This document shows, piece after piece, positions 60,601 to 64,000 of a DNA stretch of 64,000 nucleotides (position 1 is the first letter of the stretch; each line of letters begins with the position of its first letter). The notes under the pieces are model-generated. The model was not told where the DNA came from and ran no database searches. It saw nothing but the letters and a program-made list of their open reading frames with translations. Position numbers and translations under genes: made by a program. The stretch is from Capniomyces stellatus (lineage: Eukaryota; Kickxellomycota; Harpellomycetes; Harpellales; Legeriomycetaceae), in the NCBI GenBank assembly GCA_001661515.1, contig LUVW01000032.1, forward strand, positions 62,001-126,000. The letters are read 5' to 3'.

Positions 60601-60955
60601 CATACATTCTCTTCAACTTTCCCCTTATTTCTCTCCACCCATATTTGTTTGCAATTCCCACCAATTTGGCAAATTCTATTTTTTTGCAGTTTGAAAGAGC
60701 CTTCAAAACCAAAAACTCGTTTCTAGCCACTTTGGGGTACTTGGACAGCACTTTATTGTCAAACTCGTCCAGCTGATTAACCGAATCGTCCAAACAAAGC
60801 GTATAGTATTCCAAATATCGTTTTATTGTGCCAATTCCATTGGAGGCACAGTACATTGCTTTTGTTAAAGTCGAAATCTGCGGCGATTGGACAAGCACAA
60901 AGATATCTGCCAAGATACAGCTTGGAAGTCCGTCCAGCCCTAGATTGGTTGTCAT
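57644..60955 (-). CDS. F-box-like, ankyrin-repeat protein
   Basis: Single exon of 1,103 residues. The start, LDGLPSCILADIFVLV, resembles the first helix of an F-box but is too short to be sure. Residues about 40-430 are helical without recognised motifs. From about residue 435 to the end there are some 18-20 ankyrin-type units of 30-36 residues, best conserved in the last 450: NG..EACKNNN.E.V.LLL..GA. The repeats lack the common TPLH word and use NGV/NGI in its place. Ankyrin domains bind proteins; with an F-box such a protein would pick substrates for SCF ubiquitin ligase, but that role is inferred. The plus-strand open frames in this region are shadows of the repeats. Confidence 0.85.
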   Translation of the reverse strand: MTTNLGLDGLPSCILADIFVLVQSPQISTLTKAMYCASNGIGTIKRYLEYYTLCLDDSVNQLDEFDNKVLSKYPKVARNEFLVLKALSNCKKIEFAKLVGIANKYGWREIRGKLKRMYVMIQSEGSTSGDIETGSMFEIDNGSSGEIVYSSTSLSNDICLDIDPATSIYSRENDTAFSDIKYNDQVVIRPFYALHSSKLIGDNYFDIYRYSESIIDVSCGMVNINHYNKRNLELEGRILEDVIDIMNSEIQILQEVIDRLNGSGNIITGQADTQGHSWNQDTRLLYSDNSIFGILLIQTIYVVCMYVELDSLDRLIEIDYNFCCDLKEFEDYYDYYLEHYDSLGDFDRVIKSRAKVENELKKERNNGPNTNKDPKSPSKLQNEIYLLAFWLSLFKSKQKTVDFLLNHRLFGFYKEYLFDICCELRDLKLAKELFLQIEHSQYNTNLLLEAGLLSRQTDVVYFLIGLKVNVTTANNSALRTAVLCRDFELVKLLVEAGANLDNSEFNGINEVCQSSRDLVLDYILDEKAVLLNGNGDGGGAQISEYKNILEFLVGDGGRFCHKHKCAEFKSIEEHIEKGDYDTLLLNLIEYLACIGGIKSRLFEFASKVWQIVRFVISNKTVHEKSGESNQQPDRTKEGDAPEIGDLANDTVVLNDKYYLKVVSKLELAEENILAYLVSNGAKFDENSFKFVELAIENKKLGLVDTLLEYQIKLDSPEFNGVMLACKSNDMELVKLLFEHGATIHNQGSDLIYFACLNNSIELVKLLLEHGATIDNSTFNGVSEACKNNNIEMVELLLKSGANVDTYWKNGIPQASYNNNYELVKLLLDSGAKLDQDSYNGLREACTNNNLEIAQLLFDHGGKVNGLTIYGFEDAVKSNQIDLVKLFLENKLEPNYDWYFDIPSHLENDDVRMTKLMLRNGAVLSDPENSVNVACLNDNIEMVQLIIDDGYDITRFRYNGIKDACEKNNYEMVCLLLKSGAKLDDNLYNGVKEASKNNNLELVRLLLDNGATIASSSTCGIDEAINNKNIDMLRLLLERGAVLPCVSDNAFFGACLENDIVFVKFLLENGAKLGSSFNNCISFALRNGNSDLVSLLARNKPGLD

Positions 60956-62635
60956 TTTCCTTTATTGATAAAGTGTGTTTCTTGTTTGTTTGTACTTTTG
61001 GAATCACTTTTTTGTTTTATTTTACTTGACTATATTCTAAATATCTTATCAAATGAGGCAAAGTTTGGTTAGAGCGAGATTATATTGAAGTATTTGGCTA
61101 TTCCAGTGTAGGGCCTATTTTGTGATAGTTAAAAATCGCGCCTTGTACCATTTATATTGAAAAGGTTGAATAGATACAATCTAACAAGAAAGAAAGAAAA
61201 GCGCAGTCAACCACGATTTTGTGTATGAGTTGAAACTGATAAATTCAGAATGAAGGAAACCGATTTAATAATCGTCTTTTTTAATTATTGCAAGCAAATA
61301 ACAAAATCCAGGTTGGTTTCAGCAAATTGAATGTTGACTTTAATGGACGGTGTTTAGTCACTGTTGAAACTGGACCAACCAAACGGCGTGATTTTTTACA
61401 AAACAATAATTCCAAATCATTTAGTCAGAATATAAAGTTGCTCCAACAAAACAAGCCGAGATCGAGAACACAGATTGGTTGTTTACTAACGGTGCATGTT
61501 TATTTAGTAGGCTTGGTTTGATTCAAATAAAAACGGCCCTGTAATTAATTTCAATAAATAAAAAAACGGCACTGCTTCTAGGAGCAAAGTGCTTTACACA
61601 ACTTTTCTTCAGGAAAAAACGGCTTGAGCCCAAGCGTACTCTTCTGTAAAATGCAAAAGAAAAACGACGAGCTGTGTATTCACATGTTAGTTTCACGTCA
61701 TTGACCTGGGTGTTTGGCTGGTTAGACACACAACTGCGCTGATCAACGCCTGTCTTTGCTTGCCAGAATAAAGTGGCAGCTGTTTATTGATGTCAGCGTT
61801 AGTATCTGTTTTTTCTGTTAAAACTTTTTTTTTTGTTTGATTTGGTTTGGTTTATGTTTCAGGACAACAGAACCAAAACAATCACGCTCCAAGATAGAAA
61901 TTTATCCAAAATACATTGTGTTTAACTAGTGCCAGAATAGTTGCATTGAGGTGCAAAAGTATCTTCAAAACATGAGCAAATTTGTGCACTGCATTTACAC
62001 AAAGCACGAGAAGAGCGTGGACGTGTAGGAGTATTGCATATATCGTGAGCGTTACAGATAGATTTTTGTATAACTTGAGTCCAGACATAACAAACAGAAA
62101 TACAGAACCAGATAAATGCAGTCCCAGTTAAACAAAGAACTAGAAAATCAAAGCCAAGATAAAACTGCTGGTCAAAAAGTATAACACAAGACCACTGCTC
62201 TATTTGTGTGCTTGTAACACTGGCGCTTTTTAAGTGCATATGTTGAGCAGACTATTTCAAAATATACGCCACACTATACCGAAAAGCAGAGTTGGAAAAA
62301 ATTCTGACTTCCAAGCAATGTCTAGTGTTACCACACCCGCTTTTATGCTCATCCCTGGGTTATCAAGCTGTGAAAACATCAGCGGCTACAACCACACTTT
62401 AGCTACCCAAACACGATCCATTCCAGCTGAAGCAATGAAGCAACGCATCTCAGCCCAAAGCATCAATAACGATTATAACGGTATTAACAGTATCTTTTAA
62501 CACCAACCACATTGACCTTTTAACAGCCATTAAGCCCACCAGTTCAACAATTCTCGTCGTCTCAGTTTTATTCTTGGAATTCATATAAAATTGTTAAAAT
62601 GAGTTGATTGGAAAACCAGTAACTCGGATTTCAAG
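60956..62635. other. Mostly non-coding 1.7 kb region
   Basis: No convincing gene apart from a possible cysteine-rich small frame at 61922-62239 listed separately. AT-rich, with T runs. Confidence 0.4.
61922..62239 (-). CDS. Possible cysteine-rich membrane or secreted small protein
   Basis: Minus-strand open frame of 105 residues. A hydrophobic segment at about residues 26-52 (FYLGFDFLVLCLTGTAFIWF onward) is followed by a cysteine-dense tail (CNAHDIC, CKCSAQICSC, QCNYSG) with eight cysteines in about 45 residues. This would fit a signal-anchored small cysteine-rich protein. There is no promoter evidence and no family match, so it may be accidental. Confidence 0.3.
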   Translation of the reverse strand: MHLKSASVTSTQIEQWSCVILFDQQFYLGFDFLVLCLTGTAFIWFCISVCYVWTQVIQKSICNAHDICNTPTRPRSSRALCKCSAQICSCFEDTFAPQCNYSGTS

Positions 62636-63081
62636 ATGAAAGAGCTGGTATCCAGCGTTTGTGGCTATAAGAAGCGGAGTTTTATAGTGGAAACGAGACC
62701 AGACATGGTTAGGCCTGCGTGCACTAGAATTTTTGGTGATTTGGAGGTTAGAAGAGCTACTGTTGGTGAATTTCTGCACGGAAAGATCGACAAGTAGATC
62801 AACAATGTTATGGCCAAAGTCACAAGACTTTTATTTAATGCTCCGGTGAAAGTCCTTGCCAAACAGAAATGACAAATAAAAAAATGATAAAGGTGAAGAT
62901 ACTCTAAAGCAAGTTAACCGATTTGGTGGATCGATTGTAAACGAAATACTTGAAGAAAGTACTGATTATCTGGATACATGAGCGTCTAAGCTCTCAAGAA
63001 GACTTGATGAATAATGCCATAAACACAATTTTAAACTTGAGTTGGAATGGGGTTTTCTACCAAGGGGATCTCTACCTCTAG
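62636..63081 (+). pseudogene. Decayed coding region, possibly related to the 55.5-kb gene
   Basis: From the ATG at 62636 the frame runs 53 codons to a TAG (62795-62797), then stays coding-like in the same frame (INNVMAKVTRLLFNAPVKVL) to a TGA at 62870. The next coding-like stretches lie in other frames: DTLKQVNRFGGSIVNEILEE, then SSQEDLMNNAINTILNLSWN, ending at 63081. Shared words with the 55,456 gene are IFGDLE/FFGDLE and ATVGEFL/FTIGHVL. It could be a broken gene copy; an intron-split gene is less likely given the in-frame stop without splice sites. Confidence 0.4.
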
Positions 63082-63844
63082 CTTACTTTATTCAGTGATT
63101 TTTTCTACTTCAATTCCATTGATTTTGTTTGTCCAGAAACTTAATAATCAATAAAACTCGGATCAAAAGTGTGATTTAGGTCGTATTATTTTTGTCTCCT
63201 AATTTTTAGTATATTGGTTATTTGGTGTCGCGTGACATTCGGGTGATGACAATGAAGTTCCCTTAGTTTAGCTCTGTTCAACATTACTTTCACCGCTTGG
63301 CTTAAATTGGAAATTCAGTGGAAATCCAGATAAAGTTGGGTTTTTGCTAGGCAGATTTTTGTTGTTTTGTTTAATGCAAATTATTAGCTGTTTTCGTGGT
63401 TGGTATGGTGTCATTTCAAGACTTGGAATCCTCAACAATATTCTATTAAATGAGCAAACAATTAAATAGACAAATGATAAATCAATATATCACGTTGTAT
63501 CTTTGTGCAACACAATGCCTTTGTATTAGTTGCAATTCAGTTGCCTTTTTTTTCTTTCTTCCAGTTCCTTGTGGTACCAGTTGAAAGCATTGATAGCTTT
63601 AAGTATATCAATTCATTGCGAGACTAGTGTTTTTTTATTTTTTTATTGAAGTAAGACTAGTGTATTTTTTATTATCGAAACTTTCCTAAATGAATAATAA
63701 AGTTAAATAGAGAAGCAGCTATTTAAACCTTTATATTTTCCTTTTTCTTTTATTGTTAGAAGTAATACTTAATACGTGTTATAATATACAAATTCACAGA
63801 GTTGACGAGTTGACGAGTTCTGGAGTAGGAACAAACTTGAGAAA
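63082..63844. other. Upstream region of the last gene
   Basis: AT-rich with no gene seen. A short direct repeat GTTGACGAGTTGACGAGTT lies at about 63801-63820 just before the next ATG. Confidence 0.4.
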
Positions 63845-64000
63845 ATGAGCGAGATAGAGATACAATTGGATAAGTTTGAAGACAACAGCAACCAAAAAGG
63901 GAGTGTTGATCAGCACCACTCTGTAAAAGTTGCAGAAGAACGGGTTGGTAGCTCTGGGAGCAGTCATGAAGAGTTACAACAACATTTGGTAGGGATAACA
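63845..64000 (+). CDS. 5' end of a gene cut by the window edge
   Basis: The ATG at 63845 opens 52 codons to the last base (MSEIEIQLDKFEDNSNQKGS onward). The sequence is polar and acidic, with no signal peptide, as in disordered N-terminal tails. The direct repeat at 63801-63820 lies in its probable 5' untranslated region. The product cannot be named from this fragment. Confidence 0.55.
   Translation, partial: MSEIEIQLDKFEDNSNQKGSVDQHHSVKVAEERVGSSGSSHEELQQHLVGIT

Noticed and set aside
57717..60776. Plus-strand frames over the ankyrin gene
   Set aside because: Repetitive shadows of the ankyrin repeats.

Overview
The window is nuclear DNA of a fungus. Evidence: spliceosomal introns of roughly 90-350 nt with GTAAGT-like donors and TAG/CAG acceptors, AT-rich gene-poor spacers full of A/T runs, TATA boxes, and conserved eukaryotic housekeeping proteins (Prp8, Tsr1, Krr1, Utp25, Cog2, Rce1). 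The Prp8 inteins, the AT bias and a row of short MKL-type signal-peptide proteins would suit an early-diverging lineage (Zoopagomycota/Kickxellomycotina-like). That placement is an inference and is weakly held.

Layout. 1-13.0 kb: one giant plus-strand gene in at least five exons, about 3,960 visible residues, start not located, product not recognised. 13.3-13.9 kb: a small two-exon minus-strand gene of the DUF2462/UPF0390 family. 13.9-18.7 kb: sparse DNA with two short secreted-protein genes and a remnant of a LINE 3' end. 18.9-22.4 kb: a 5'-truncated, lightly damaged non-LTR retrotransposon on the minus strand, lying just beyond the 3' end of UTP25 (22.5-26.3 kb, nine exons). 27.1-28.1 kb: an unrecognised four-exon gene. 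28.8-29.6 and 34.7-35.4 kb: two more secreted low-complexity proteins flanking COG2 (30.8-34.0 kb). 37.4-38.7 kb: RCE1, whose intron holds a poly-G run with an assembly gap. 39.8-41.4 kb: KRR1, divergent from TSR1 (42.2-45.1 kb). 46.2-55.1 kb: PRP8 as one 2,971-codon reading frame carrying two separate inteins. 55.5-64 kb: unrecognised small genes, an F-box-like/ankyrin-repeat protein (57.6-61.0 kb), a decayed gene, and the first 52 codons of a gene leaving the window.

Functional themes. UTP25, KRR1 and TSR1 all act in small-subunit ribosome assembly, and KRR1/TSR1 share one upstream region. PRP8 is the core of the spliceosome that must remove the many introns seen here, and it depends on two protein-splicing events of its own. 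The first intein keeps a decayed LAGLIDADG endonuclease; the second is a mini-intein. At least four genes encode short exported proteins of no known family. Exon structures were inferred by reading splice sites and checking that phases agree across every junction; no transcript evidence was available.
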